A DNA stretch of 64,000 bases from Gordius sp. MW1. Taxonomy: Eukaryota > Nematomorpha > Gordioida > Gordea > Gordiidae. Both the position numbers and the translations under genes were made by a program. Positions 31,989-44,160 of this stretch are shown here, piece by piece. Below the pieces are notes generated by a model. It saw only the letters and a program-made list of their open reading frames with translations. It was not told where the DNA came from and searched no databases. The stretch covers positions 20,646,001 to 20,710,000 of the forward strand of contig OZ038526.1 of the NCBI GenBank assembly GCA_964036665.1, read 5' to 3'. Each line of letters starts with the position of its first letter. Within the stretch, counting starts at the first letter, position 1.

Positions 31989-33645
31989 CACTCCGTTGGC
32001 CAGGCTAAAATCCTAACACGGATGGTAAAGGGGGTCTTAAAAGCCCCAAACTTTTAAATAGCTATAACTTGGTTGTATTGTAATATAAACTTTTCAAATT
32101 TTAAAAGCATAATACTACAACTCTTATCTGTAAATTGATATATTACTTTGGGTATTTGAACAAGGGATTATAATTTTATAATTACAATTAGTGCAACCCC
32201 CAAAATTTCCCCCTATGTGACTATATTTAGTCATAACAAATTTTTTTTCTCCAATTCCATAATTTAATTTATAAGATCATATAAAATAAGGTTGGAGCTA
32301 AAACTATAAAAAATTTGGCATAAAAAAACCTAAAAACAAAAATAATAGAGATGTCCAAACTTAGGGAATTTTTGGCCCTACGTTTTTTTAGGGCAAAAAG
32401 TTACTACTGTTCTAAGCCATTATTTTTCTAATTTTTGGACTTCAATTAAATTTTTTTTAATAGAAATTCATTATAGAAGGTTAGAATTAAGAATAGGAAA
32501 AAAATCTAATTGTAAAATCTTAAAACAAAAATTTTATGAGGCTTTAAAAATAGTGAATTTTGTGTAAAAAATGAGATTTCCTACATGTTTTGTTAGTTTA
32601 AAATTAAAAAATTTTTTAGTTTGAAAAGATAAAGTTTAAAAAAGTTAGTTTATAAATGAACATTGGTAATAAAAGTTTATGATTTTTTACATTTGGCTTA
32701 AAAAAAAACCTAAAAATAAAAAATAGAGTTGTCTAAACTAAAGCAAATTTTGACCCTTTTTTTTGAGACAGAAAGTTTTCTATTCTTATTGATACATTTT
32801 TTAAATAATTTTTCAACTAGTTTTATATTTTTACAATAGAAATAAATCTTAGAAGGTTAAATTTGAGAATATGAAATTAATCTTCATGTAGTATCTTAAA
32901 ACAAACATTATGTAGGGCTATAAAAACAGTCAATTTTTCATAAAATGACACTTCATACACATATGAAATATCAAATATGATTTGGAAAGTTTAATTCAGT
33001 TACTTTATAAACAGACATTTATTAGTTATGATCTTTTAGTCTATTTAATCCTAAGCTACAATAATAATTACTATAGGTATAAACTCCTTAAACTAATATA
33101 TGATTATTTATTTATGACAACATGATAAAATGTTATATTTTTATATTTATATACCATATTCAGACAAAAAATAATATATATATAGCACTTTTTAATGTTA
33201 GACATGTTGAAATATCTAAGTGCACAGGAAAATGTACACAAATTAGCACATTGAAATACCACGAGGAAAAATAAACATGTTAAAATCTGAGTTTAAAATG
33301 TAAATATCTCAAAGAAAATAAAATGTTTATAAAAATTTTTTTCACAAATAGGGTTATAATAATGCTTTTTAATATTATATTTAAAAAAAAAATTTTGGAA
33401 AAAATTTTTGGAAAAAATTTTTTTTTTCCTATTGTGGAACGTGGGGTCCTGGACGACCCCGGGCATCTAAAACACGCCGTATCTTAAAAACTACTGGATA
33501 AAAACAAGCCAAATTTTGCAGAGATATTCTAGGATAAATTTTATTAAGCTACTGAAAAAATGAAATTATAACAATCACTAACTTAATTTGTAGAACATTT
33601 ATAAACCGCTTGGGGTCTGTGAGACCCCACCTAGCCAACGGAGTG
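31989..33645. mobile_element. Large piggyBac-like TTAA-flanked element, non-coding
   Basis: Begins CACTCCGTTGGCC and ends GCCAACGGAGTG, with TTAA on both sides (31985-31988 and 33646-33649). The text TCCTAACACGGATGG just inside the left end matches the right end of 17493-17936 in inverted orientation. The 1.66 kb interior has no transposase frame and seems to contain internal duplications of the ATAGAGWTGTCYAAACT text (32348 and 32724). Confidence 0.75.
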
Positions 33646-33649
33646 TTAA

Positions 33650-34863
33650 TAATATATTTCTTTCTCAAATCATCTAGCAAAATATTTATCCCATAAAAAT
33701 AAAAGACAAATAACTGTTTACCAAGCATAACACACTTATAAGGTTTAGGGTCTTTCTTTTTTTAAATTTATCCTAGCCTCTTTAGAGTTCTTTACGAATT
33801 TATTAAAAGCAGCGTTGAATTTTGAGCCCCATATGCATATATCTATACCATATTTATAACATTATACCCAATAACTTAATTATAAAGTAAAGAAACTGTT
33901 AAGTAATGGGAAATCTTAATATAGAAGGAAATACTCTAGAGCTCCCTCGACATCCTTTAGACCGAAAGCACTGTGGGCTTAAATTCTAGTAATCAAACTA
34001 TCCCGCCTAAACTTTGATCTCGCGAGGCGGACTACACTTAAATTGTTCGGACTAGTCAGCCCCCCCTCCCCATAGCCCTTAATTAAACTTCTTTAGACAT
34101 TGTTGGTATACGCCTATTGGTACTATTATCTCGGCTCACACCCCTCCCACACAGCAAGCCACGTCCCTCCCAGGGGCTTTAGGCGTCATGTAAGTTATCT
34201 GCATGTGCATGATACTTTAATTAATCATCGTCATCATACTAATACTTAAGCAAAGCACTTAAAATAACCTTACTGAGAATTTTACTTTGCAAACAACATA
34301 TTCGAGGTATTTAAGCTTCCCCCCCCCCCCCCCTAATTACTCTCACGACCCCGCTACATCCATAATACCTTGGTAATTTCTTTCCCTCGGCAGAATTATT
34401 ATATGTGATTGGACAAAGATGTGTCAAACAACATTTAAATAATAAAAATTTCTCTTTAATTACTCACTCCCCACATATGTCTATGGTAATACTTCATCTC
34501 GACATCCTTACTTATATGAGCTATGGTTAAGATCCACCTACTCCGAAATCTTCCCAGATCAATCATGCTGCTAAGTACATTAATTGCCATGCGTTTGCTG
34601 CTAGCCTCGCTCTTAGAAGAGATTTGAAACCTTTTACTTAATACTTCGTCATACTATTGATAAGCGTTGCTGTTGTATCTACGGTGTCAGGGCCCTACCC
34701 TCAGACCTGCTGAATACTACCCACTTTTTCTAATTTTCTGATTTAACAGGACTAGGGCTTGTAGTCTACAACTCGACATCCCAAAATATATAACACTTAA
34801 CAAAGGGTTTAACTCATCCGACCATAATTTCTTCCCCAACCTCGTCCACTATCTTAACCGCTA
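33650..34863. other. Unassigned, probably 5' part of a decayed LINE
   Basis: C/T-rich patches, a C-run near 34320 and no intact frame. Its position upstream of the endonuclease remnant is compatible with a LINE 5' UTR or ORF1 region, but nothing diagnostic is visible. Confidence 0.3.
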
Positions 34864-35064
34864 ATGAAGATCAAAATAGCCTCAATAAATATCAATTCCC
34901 TTATGATCCAAGGCAAACAACAAATGATGTTAACATTCGCAAGAAATCATAAACTCGACATCTTATGCCTACAACAGACGCGGATTCCTCATTCTAGAAT
35001 CGACAACAGCTCCGATTACACCCTTTACCGCGTAGAACTGGCCACTATGCCGTATAAACAATAG
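34864..35064 (+). pseudogene. Non-LTR retrotransposon endonuclease N-terminus
   Basis: Encodes IKIASININSLMIQGKQQMM and then HKLDILCLQQTRIPHS. This is the start of the APE-type endonuclease domain of LINEs (INxNSL...LDxxxLQET); the metal-binding Glu position reads Gln (LQQT). The frame ends after about 67 codons and no reverse transcriptase follows, so it is a dead fragment. Confidence 0.75.
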
Positions 35065-35680
35065 AAAGGAAAAGAAATATGGGTACGACTATTATCCTAA
35101 CTTGTATCATCTGTCTGTTGACGGCCAAGCCATGCAATATAGCTCTCTTTCAACTCCTTCCAGCACGATTTTTTTTTTCTCCATCCATAAACCACCAAAC
35201 CCTCTTCTCGCAGTCTGACAATATTCAAGCAGTTGCATTGGAAACTTTTTCAACTCCTTCCTTTTTTTTCTCTCTCTCTCTCAAGCAACGACCAGTGTAC
35301 AACCTAACTAGCAAACTATCGCTTAGCGTAGATGGTATGTTAATTTATGTTTCACTTATGATTTTTATAAACCGAGTGTGCTGCCTACGAACTTGCGTCA
35401 CCTCTATGCCTATGCCTGCACTATTGTGACTTCTAGTCCAATACAAGTAGGTGTCAGATGGAACTCAATCTTAGCTTGCCGATTTAGCTAAGTTCTAGAA
35501 TTTCATCCGGGCAAATACATAATTACATTGCATAATACATACATTTGTTACAGGAATAAAATCACACGTTAGCAATAACGTGGCCTTATGCGCCATTTGG
35601 CGTGAGAAGGGGCTCAACCTTAGATTGCACTTACTAAGCTCTTGGGCGTCTTCGGGGCAAAAAATACATACAAAATACAT
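35065..35680. other. Unassigned DNA between LINE remnant and gypsy LTR
   Basis: The 116-codon frame at 35079-35429 has no recognised motif. The stretch 35495-35680 precedes the recognisable left LTR text and may be an insertion into that LTR. Confidence 0.3.
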
Positions 35681-35689
35681 ACATATATA

Positions 35690-35792
35690 ATATATATATG
35701 CATATGTGCACAAGGAATATCGAACTAAACGAAATTAATAATAACGTGTATAACACAAATTATAAAACATAACATAAAGTACAATCATAACA
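35690..35792 (-). repeat. Left (3') LTR, partial
   Basis: Matches 41266-41358 (RTGTGCACAAGRAATATCGA and following) and ends CAATCATAACA directly next to the purine tract. Confidence 0.75.
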
Positions 35793-36101
35793 TTTCCCCT
35801 CGCCGTCTATAAGACCTAAATTTCTTCTATCAACCGGCTCGGGGGTTTTCTATTCCTTGTAGATTTCCTTTGACGGATATGACATTCTGGATCTTCCACG
35901 TTAGAGGTCAAAGTGGATGCGCTATCGTCAGAACTATCTTCCGTTTCCTCGGGCCTGTTGGTATCCATGGCACTCGAACGATCTCTCAGCTGATCGCTGT
36001 TTCCGCATGTTTTTACTTAGTATTTCTACTAAGTATGACCATGGACCGTTGCGTTTTATTATCTTCCCCGTTCTCCAACCATTATTCACTTCGTTTTTCA
36101 C

Positions 36102-37083
36102 TCATACTAATTGGCCAGGAATGAATTCTCTATTCTCCGTCTGCGCATCGTGTCTCTTTTCCTGTTCATCAATTTTTTGTTCCATGAATTTATTTTGAGT
36201 TGGACGTACCAAGTCCATCGAAGTTTTAAGATTTCTTCCAATTAACGCCTTTGATGATGACCTTCCGGTAGACGAATGTTCGCTGATGCGATAACTGGTG
36301 AGAACCTCTATCATACATTCATCCGGATCAGTATTGTATTCGCGTGCGGCAGCATAGCGAGATTTTAAAGTCCTAATGGCTCTTTTGACAAGACCATTGG
36401 TTTTGGGATGATATGGAGTTGCTTTAATATGCTTGATATGGTATTTATCGCAAAAACACTTTATTTCCAAGCTTCGAAACTGCGGCCCGTTGTCTGTCAC
36501 TATTTGCTTTGGAACTCCCCACCTAGCAAACCAATCTCGCAGTTTCTTCAACGTAAATTGTCGAACTTCGCAGTAACGCAGATTCGATCCATTTGGAATA
36601 AGAATCTATCGCCACCAGCCAATAATAATCATCCACTGGCCCCTCATAATCTCTGTGTATCCTTTCCCATGGATTTTCTGTTATGTTCCAAGAATAAAGA
36701 GGAACTTCAGGTCGATTACATCTATTCTTCTGACACCCAACACATGTCCGAACGTGTATTTCGATATCCTTATCCAAGTGTGGCCAATACACGTATAACC
36801 TGGCCATTGATTTCATTGAGTTAATCCCTGGATGACCCCTATGAATAATAGTCAAAACTTGTTGTCTAAGCCGCGTTGGAACAACTATCAATCCGTTAAT
36901 GTAAATGACTCCCTTGTCTTGTTCCATTTCATTCTTTTTACCGAAAAATACCTGCAATTCCTTGCTAACCGCATTTTTGTCCATTGGCCAACCTTTGTCT
37001 ATAAATCTTTTTAATATTCTTAAATTCGAATCATTCTGTGATTCCCTAATTAAAACTTCTTCTGTAAAGTGCAAATCTTGCAA
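36102..37083 (-). pseudogene. gypsy integrase, frameshifted
   Basis: Two overlapping frames (37083-36523 and 36551-36102). The first holds the zinc-binding region (HRGHPG...CVGCQ) and the first catalytic Asp (HRDYEGP); the second holds the second Asp (TDNGPQF). The third catalytic position reads NGLVKRAIRTLK, with Lys where the family has Glu. The frameshift and this substitution make it inactive. Confidence 0.88.
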
Positions 37084-37265
37084 ATTAAGGAGACGGATGT
37101 GATAAGTTGAATTACTTTTATAAAAATTGACTTTATCCGCATAAGACGCCGGTAACAGTAAGCGTGATAATGCATCAGCACATACATTCTCCTTGCCAGG
37201 TATTTATTCAATAGTATAGTCATAAGCAGACATCTTCCATGCCCACCTAACTAACCGATTGTTGC

Positions 37266-37580
37266 TTATCTTCGGTAAATCTCGTGTGGCTCCAATATTC
37301 TTTCAAGAGGTTTATGATCGGTCCTTAGAATAAACCTACGGCCTAGTAGGTATGTATGAAATTTTTCCATACCAAAAACTAAGGCTTTTGCTTCTCTGTC
37401 AATTGGTGAATATTGTTTCTCTCCATCAATTAGCGTTCTTGACGCATATGCGATTGGTCTTTTATTACTTTTAATTAAATGATAGAGTACAGCTCTAAAC
37501 CTCATTTCTGAAGCATCGCATTTAAGAATTAATGGAAGTTCATTCGAGTAGGGTACTAAGGTCGATTGGTCTGATAACAA
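37266..37580 (-). pseudogene. gypsy RNase H region
   Basis: Encodes LKCDASEMRFRAVLYH, PIAYASRTL, DREAKALVFGMEKF and TDHKPLERIL, the typical order of the Ty3/gypsy RNase H domain. Cut off from the reverse transcriptase by stops. Confidence 0.88.
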
Positions 37581-37699
37581 AGCTTTGACCTTTTAAAAAA
37601 CTGACTCTTCCGTTTGAGACCACACCCATTTGGCTTTGACGCTCGTCAATTTATGTAATGGTGCCATTATACCATGTAAATGTGGAATAAATTTCTCGT

Positions 37700-38606
37700 G
37701 GTAGTTAATTAAGCCTAAAAAAGATCTCAATTCTTTAACATTCTTTGGAGATGGGCTATTTTTAAATGTCGCACTTTATCCGTAGAAGGATGAATACCAT
37801 TACAATCAAAGGTATGCCCAAGAAAAGTAATAGATCTTTTAAAAATTCGACCTTAAAAAATTGCGCCTTCATACCCACCGATTGTAATTTATTAAACACC
37901 TTTTTTACATTGTATACATAATCCTGGTAGTTTTTGCCCGTGATATTGATATCATCTAAATAATTCCCGTTTGATTGCAATCACACAATATACTTTCCAT
38001 GTATCTCTGAAAAATCAAAGGCGCACAAGATAACCCAAATGGCATCCGTTTGTACCTAAAAAAACCGATATGTGTGGAAATAATTAGTAATTCCTGACAT
38101 TCTTCAGCTATTGGTAGCTGCAAATATGCATCTCGCAAGTCGATTTTGGTATATAAATATCCATCTCAAATTTTAGTTGCGATATCGTCAAAAGTTGGAA
38201 TGATATGATGATTATTATGAATGAAAGGATTTAAGGTTACCTTGAAATCCGCGCAAATTTTTATTTCACCATTTTTCTTCCTTACATTTACTATGGGAGT
38301 GCTCCATGTAATTGTGCTTACACCAGGATCTACCTTTTCTATAATACCTGCATGAATTTACCTGCTAAGTTCAAGCTCGACAGGCTTGTGTAAAGGAAAG
38401 GGAACCCTTTTTGCCGGAATCGCGATTGGTTTTGCATCATCTAGTAATATGATTTCTACGGAAAATCCATTAACTTGAGTCGGAGTATCGTTAAACACCA
38501 ATGGAAATTCGTTATCAAGGTTAATTAAGGCTCCGTTTTGCTGGAATTTTTCGCCGATTTTATGTATTTTGACTTCTCTCGGTATTTGGAATCCGATATT
38601 ATCCAC
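37700..38606 (-). pseudogene. gypsy reverse transcriptase, broken
   Basis: The fragments read in order: PFPLHKPVELELSR (38606-38358), RDAYLQLPIAEECQ and RYKRMPFGLSCAPLIFQRYM (38138-37956), and the catalytic YLDDI box (37980-37762). Several in-frame stops and frame changes separate them. Confidence 0.88.
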
Positions 38607-39148
38607 GGCAACCCAAATAATGGTACATCATCCGATTTTGCAACAGCCGAGAGATAGTGTGAGATGTTTCCCATTTCGACTACCATATGTGTTTTCCCCA
38701 ATATTTCTACTGGTTGATTACCATAAGCCTTTGGAATCGTACACCAGTGTAACTTCGGTTTTCCTAACAGTTGCCATACTCTAGCATTAATTACTGAGGT
38801 TTGGGCCCCCGTATCGTAATCCATTTGAATGGAATGTCCATTCAACTTAACCGTAATTGTGGCTCGCTTAGCCCGTTGTCCAAGACGTTTTATAGAATCA
38901 GACGATTCATAATCTATGACTCGATTTAGTGTGCTGCGGCAGCATACGGCAAAGTGTCCTTTCTTGTTGCATTTGTAGCACACAGCATTGAATGCTGGGC
39001 AACGATATTTTGGATGCACCTTTTGGCATCTAAAGCACTTTGATGTTGTACCGTATACTTTCTTTGTAGGGTCGGGCTGCTGAATATGAGTGAATGTTTT
39101 ATGTTTCATTTTATAAAGCATTTCATCTTTTCCTTCTTGTGTTTCCAT
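38525..39148 (-). pseudogene. gypsy zinc knuckles and aspartic protease
   Basis: Two Cys/His knuckles (CFRCQKVHPKYRC and CYKCNKKGHFAVCC) are followed by the protease active-site motif DYDTGAQTSVIN and a downstream LGLPW-like segment. The second Cys box is a standard CX2CX4HX4C knuckle. Confidence 0.88.
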
Positions 39149-39414
39149 TTTATTTTATCGAGCATTTTATCTTTTTCATCTTTTGTTTCCATTTCCGCCC
39201 TCTCCATTGTAATTGCCATGTTAACTATTCTATCCAAGGTTAAAGGATTTCCATGTTCGTCTAAAGTATCAGGATACTTGCTGCGTAGTTCCAATTCCAA
39301 CCTTTTCAATTTGCATGCATATATGAAATGGTCTCGGCAACGTTCGTCAATATCCAATTTATAGTTGCACTTGCTAATACAAATTTTTATTCTTTTTGTC
39401 AATTCTAATATACT
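39106..39414 (-). pseudogene. gypsy gag, C-terminal half
   Basis: Encodes RCRDHFIYACKLKRLELELR and an alpha-helical segment before the zinc knuckles. The frame continues on the far side of the LTR element inserted at 39415-40587. Confidence 0.75.
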
Positions 39415-39762
39415 TGTAGGGAAATTATGGTTACCTTGGAACACCCTTCTTACTCGATTTGAATACACACTATTCATACTCCGCCGTATTCTATTCACAA
39501 TCATTATAATTTGAATAACCCCCCAACTTACCTTGGAACACCCTTCTTACTCGATTTGAATACACACTATTCATACTCCGCCGTATTCTATTCACAATCA
39601 TTATAATTTGAATAACCCCCCAACTAACGTACGAGTTATGCATATTAACCTCGATAGTATGATATATAAACTAATGCGTGCCATCGAACCAGACATTATA
39701 TTATATCTTTTGATAATAATAAAGTTCCTTTAGTTAGATTAAAGTAGGCTTAAACGCCTACA
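39415..39762 (+). repeat. TRIM left LTR
   Basis: 348 bp, TG...CA ends. Contains an internal tandem duplication of about 98 bp (units at about 39432 and 39530) and an AATAAAG near its end. Confidence 0.88.
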
Positions 39763-40240
39763 ATTGGTGACCCCGCTTAGCGGGGGGAGCCGAATGTATT
39801 TGATTCCCCCCCTCCCAAAAAAAATATTTATAACCCCAACGCTACATTTTTGTTTTTATTTTCCCCATAACAATACCTTTAATTATTTTTGGGCACTAGG
39901 TTCTCAAACCATACAATCCTTCATCTAATACAATCCCAAGGTAGTGTCCCAATATGTGGAACGAACCTAACTACAATCCCAGGTAAATGTGTCCCAATAT
40001 GTGGAACGAACCTAACTATCTGGGTGCGATTACGATGAAAATCTAAACGCCTTACTACACTAAACAATGTCTTTTGCAACGTCTGTCGAAATTGAAATTG
40101 TCCACTATTTAACACGGCCACCACAAACAACACAACACAAACCTTCACGGCCTTAAAGAGCAAAGATTACAATTTCGGCGAAACAATGCAAATTATTCTT
40201 TTTTTGAATTGCTATGCAATTTTTTAAGAAGGGGAGTACC

Positions 40241-40587
40241 TGTAGGGAAATTATGGTTACCTTGGAACACCCTTCTTACTCGATTTGAATACACACTATT
40301 CATACTCCGCCGTATTCTATTCACAATCATTATAATTTGAATAACCCCCCAACTTACCTTGGAACACCCTTCTTACTCGATTTGAAACACACTATTCATA
40401 CTCCGCCGTATTCTATTCACAATCATTATAATTTGAATAACCCCCCAACTAACGTACGAGTTATGCATATTAACCTCAATAGTATGATATATAAACTAAT
40501 GCGTGCCATCGAACCAGACATTATATTATATCTTTTGATATTAATAAAGTTCCTTTAGTTAGATTAAAGTAGGCTTAAACGCCTACA
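40241..40587 (+). repeat. TRIM right LTR
   Basis: Same structure, including the internal duplication. Differs from the left LTR at a handful of positions (for example CTCAATAG for CTCGATAG and GATATTAAT for GATAATAAT). Confidence 0.88.
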
Positions 40588-40924
40588 TACTTTCACCGTT
40601 TTGTCTTGTCATGCTCAAAAAGTCAAATCTTGATGCGAATACAGTTTGGGGGGGGGGGGGTTGATATTTCTGATATAATAATTTCTCAATATCTTTCCAC
40701 TTGGCATCTTTCAATGAAGTGGGATATAATAGTTGTCTTAATTCTTTAATAATTTCCAGCCCTATGAAAGCAAGCACAACTTTTTTCTTTATTATATGTG
40801 TGGGCTCGATTACTTTAATTTCTAAAATTGATTCCACATTGAATAAGTAATCCTCTATGGAATGTAAATCCCGATTGAAACTAGCTAAATGGATTTTAGC
40901 TAGTAAGGATTCCTCCATAATCAA
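40588..40924 (-). pseudogene. gypsy gag, N-terminal half
   Basis: Starts MIMEESLLAKIHLASFNRDL and runs to the TRIM target site. The frame matches that of 39106-39414 once the insert and one copy of the 4-bp duplication are discounted. Confidence 0.8.
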
Positions 40925-40982
40925 TGTTTCCTAAAATCAATTTATTTATGTACTTGTTGTTCTATCCCATCTTAGTCGCCAC

Positions 40983-41358
40983 TGAAAAGAATCGTTAAGT
41001 TTATTATTCTAATTTTATCATATGATATATAATACATATATGGAAACCGGTCAAAGGAGCACAGAAATAGGAGCGAAACTCGTCATGATTGCTCAGGATG
41101 AATTTAACATATTGTTTTAGCACAAAATATTTTATGTTAACATGTCCTAGTGAAATCATAACAAGTAAATATATGGGTTAGGGTAAGTGTTAGGGTAAGG
41201 GTTAAGGTTTGGGTTATAATAACAAAGTGTGCTCCTTTCCTGATGAGCTCCTTTGACCCCCACTCTATGTATATGTGCACAAGAAATATCGAACTAAACG
41301 AAATTAATAATAACGTGTATAACACAAATTATAAAACATAACATGTACAATCATAACA
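40983..41358 (-). repeat. Right (5') LTR of the gypsy element
   Basis: Begins TGAAAAG and ends AACA on the plus strand. It contains a foreign segment of about 225 bp (41040-41265) with a GGTCAAAGGAGC/GCTCCTTTGACC inverted repeat at its ends. Confidence 0.75.
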
Positions 41359-41519
41359 AATATTAATTGTCAAAGTAATATTATATTAATACTAGCAATA
41401 ATAGAACCTCTACCGTTGGATAACGAGCAAAAATTTCAAATTTCCTCAAAAGCAACTCTCTTTTTATACTTCATATTAATATATAGGTGACGTATATCAT
41501 TATAAAATTATATATTTCA

Positions 41520-41716
41520 CTAGCTGTGCCCGGCCAAGCGTTGCTTTGGCTTAGTCCCTTATTAGCTAAATAATTAGTACAACAAATTAGACTGTAAGAA
41601 AGTTTAACATCGCACTTTTTGACCTATAAAAATAAAAACTACCAAATAAATATTTAAAACGGTTGTAAATTTATTCAATCGTTAATAAACATACCTTTTC
41701 CTATTATAAAACTATA
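41520..41716 (-). mobile_element. Helitron 3'-end fragment
   Basis: On the minus strand, it ends GGCCGGGCACAGCTAG followed by T, the same terminus as at 46072. Helitrons end in CTAG after a short GC-rich hairpin. Confidence 0.65.
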
Positions 41717-42189
41717 TCTATATATATATAAATGTAACTCCGTTTTCTTTGTTCTCTATTAACTCCTAAAGTTTTCGACCGATTGCCACTAAATTTGGCC
41801 AGATCATTGCCGTAGCATCCTAGATGGTTTATATATACTTTTTATCGACCCAAGTAATAAGACGGTCAAGTTTTTTGGTTTTATACGTTTTGACACTTAA
41901 TAAAGACGTCATATGACGTCATACAGGGATACTGTAAAATGCGGCAATCACTTAATAAAATGTCAATCATACGCAACTTTATGTCATACAGGGTTACTGC
42001 AAAATAACAATGTAATTGTTTCATTATTTCATATGTAAAAAGAGCGGAAGTATTCTATTTATTAGAAGGATTCTATTTATTAAGATATCATCAATAATAT
42101 TTGGCCCCGCACGTTGCTGGATGTATTCGAATGAGTGGTAAATGCGAGGATTAGCTCATGCTCACAATTTAATATAGTTCATCGACAAA

Positions 42190-43975
42190 ATACGTCCTGA
42201 AGACATCGATAGTCTAATTTATGCAGAAATTCCAAATCCGTCTACTGATAAAATATTGTTTGCTATTGTTACAACAAACATGATTCATGGCCCATGTGTA
42301 TATTTTAATTGATCATCGCCTTGCATGTTGGATGTAAAATGTATAAAGCGTTATCCTAAAGATTTTACTAATTATACGGTCGCACATGTAGACGGATATC
42401 CAATAAATCGTCGAAGAAATACCGATAATGGCGGATAATCATTTACTAAAACTATCAGTAGACATTGACGTTGAAAACTTAATGCTCAAATTAATGTTCA
42501 GTTCTGCAGTTCGGTGAAGAGCATCAAATATTTTTGTATGTGAATTTAAATTAATTTAGATGTATTTAGAATTGAAAATACCTATGAATGCTCCTCCATT
42601 GAATAACATTGATGAAATAACGAATTACCGTATTGGCCGGTATATCAGCTCCAAAAAAGCTGTTTAGCGTATATTCGGGTTTACAATTCATGAACGGGGT
42701 ACAGTAGTTATTCAGTTAGCGTTCATCTTGAAAACGGCCAGCGCGTATTTTTCACGTACAAACAGCGCTTGATTTTGCTATAAATCCACCTAAAACTACA
42801 CTCACCTATTTTTTTGAATTGTGTAATCGTGCCGATAGTTATGGTGCCTTCGCACAAACACTACTCTATTCAGAAGTACCAGGCTATTTTACGTGGACTC
42901 AATCGAAGAAATGGATGCCCCGCAAGCAAGGCACACCAATTGATGAATGGCCCGGTTTATTCAACTCAAACAATTTGGGCCGTGTATATACAGTGAATCC
43001 AAGGCAGACTGAGTGCTTTCAACAGCGACTGTTGTTGGTTAATGTCACCGGCTCATTGTCATTTCACGATATATGTAAAATCAATGGACAACCATATCTA
43101 ACTTACAAAGATGTGTGCCTTACATTAAGCTTGCTAGAAGACGACAACCATTGGGACAGTATTCTTACTAAAGCAGCATTAAACTGTACAGGAACATAAA
43201 TTCGTCTACTATTCGTTATAGGGTACTGCATGTTTCCCACCCCGAGCACAAACGTTGTGGTATAAGCAAAGATTGAATGACTGATCATATCGACATCCTT
43301 CAAGGTGCAACGGTTTAACGTTATCATTTAGCGACGCAATGTATAATGAAGCATTTTGATAGATATAGGATCTTTGCATTGTCATTGCCAATTTTAAAAT
43401 TATTTATTTTGGTATGAGTTAACCAAATCATGTATTATACATCTGATTTACTCAACTTTTATATGAGTCTTGAACTGCAGTACAATACTTTAGAAATGGC
43501 AGCGATTGTTACTCGCAATGTCCCACCACTAACTTATGAACAAAAAACCATTTAGGATGGCATTAAGCTGATAGTTTCGGCAGGACAAGGGGTTTTTCTT
43601 TTTGGATGCATCAGGTGGAACTGGCAAAACATTTCTCATTTCGATAATTCTTGCAGAGATACGATACAAAAATGGCATCGCATTGGCCGCGTCATTAAAA
43701 TAATGATGAAAAATTTGAAGTCAGCATTTTGAATGGCAAGTTCCGAGGTGAACATATATGCTGCCACGAATCCCTATGATTCCCCCATAGGTGCCGATTG
43801 AATTCAAACGCATTAAATTTCCAATTAGGTTAGCATTCGCAATGACAATCAATAAGGCGCAAGGCCAAACGATGTTTATTTGTAGCTTAGATTTGCCACA
43901 CCATGCTTTTCTCACGGACAGCTATATGTGGCATGTTCTCGAGTGGGTAAACCATCCAGTTTGTTTGTGTTGACT
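42190..43975 (+). pseudogene. Helitron helicase (Pif1-like) remnant, plus strand
   Basis: The pieces in order: DKIRPEDIDSLIYAEIPNP and TTNMIHGPC (42185-42300), YSEVPGYFTWTQSKKWMPRK with GRVYTVNPRQTECFQQRLLL (42819-43199), a Walker A motif DASGGTGKTFL (about 43600) and RIKFPIRLAFAMTINKAQGQ (43791-43900). All match the Helitron Rep/helicase protein. Frameshifts and stops are frequent, and the Rep nuclease part is not visible. Confidence 0.88.
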
Positions 43976-44160
43976 AAAGACGGACTACTCATAAATATCA
44001 TATACTTCATCGCACTTAGAGATTGATGATAAATTATTCTTCAATCGTCATAATTTGATGTATATCTATATATATAAAGTAAAGTGTATAGATATATGTG
44101 GATAAGGGCTAAATTCTGAAACTACCGGCCCGATTCGCGGGAAATTTTAGCCATAGATGC

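Larger units (their letters stand above)
39415..40587 (+). mobile_element. Complete TRIM-like LTR element inserted in gypsy gag
   Basis: Two near-identical LTRs (39415-39762 and 40241-40587) begin TGTAGG and end CCTACA. They flank 478 bp with a primer-binding-site-like start (ATTGGTGACCCCGC) and a polypurine tract (AAGAAGGGGAG) before the right LTR. TACT is duplicated on both sides (39411-39414 and 40588-40591). No gag or pol is encoded, so it must be mobilised by another element. Only a few differences separate the LTRs, suggesting recent insertion. Confidence 0.88.
35681..41358 (-). mobile_element. Decayed Ty3/gypsy LTR retrotransposon
   Basis: Minus-strand order from the right: LTR (40983-41358), primer-binding-site-like TGGCGACTAAGATGG, gag, zinc knuckles, protease, reverse transcriptase, RNase H, integrase, a purine tract (GGCGAGGGGAAA) and the other LTR ending at 35792. 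Integrase after RNase H places it in Ty3/gypsy. Many stops and frameshifts split pol. The left LTR is recognisable only over its last 110 bp or so. Confidence 0.9.

Noticed and set aside
36408..37102. Several plus-strand ORFs over the gypsy integrase
   Set aside because: They are antisense shadows; domains and order are all on the minus strand.
39535..40587. LINE on the basis of an HINxNS-like peptide
   Set aside because: The sequence lies within a pair of LTRs with primer-binding site and polypurine tract; no reverse transcriptase is present.
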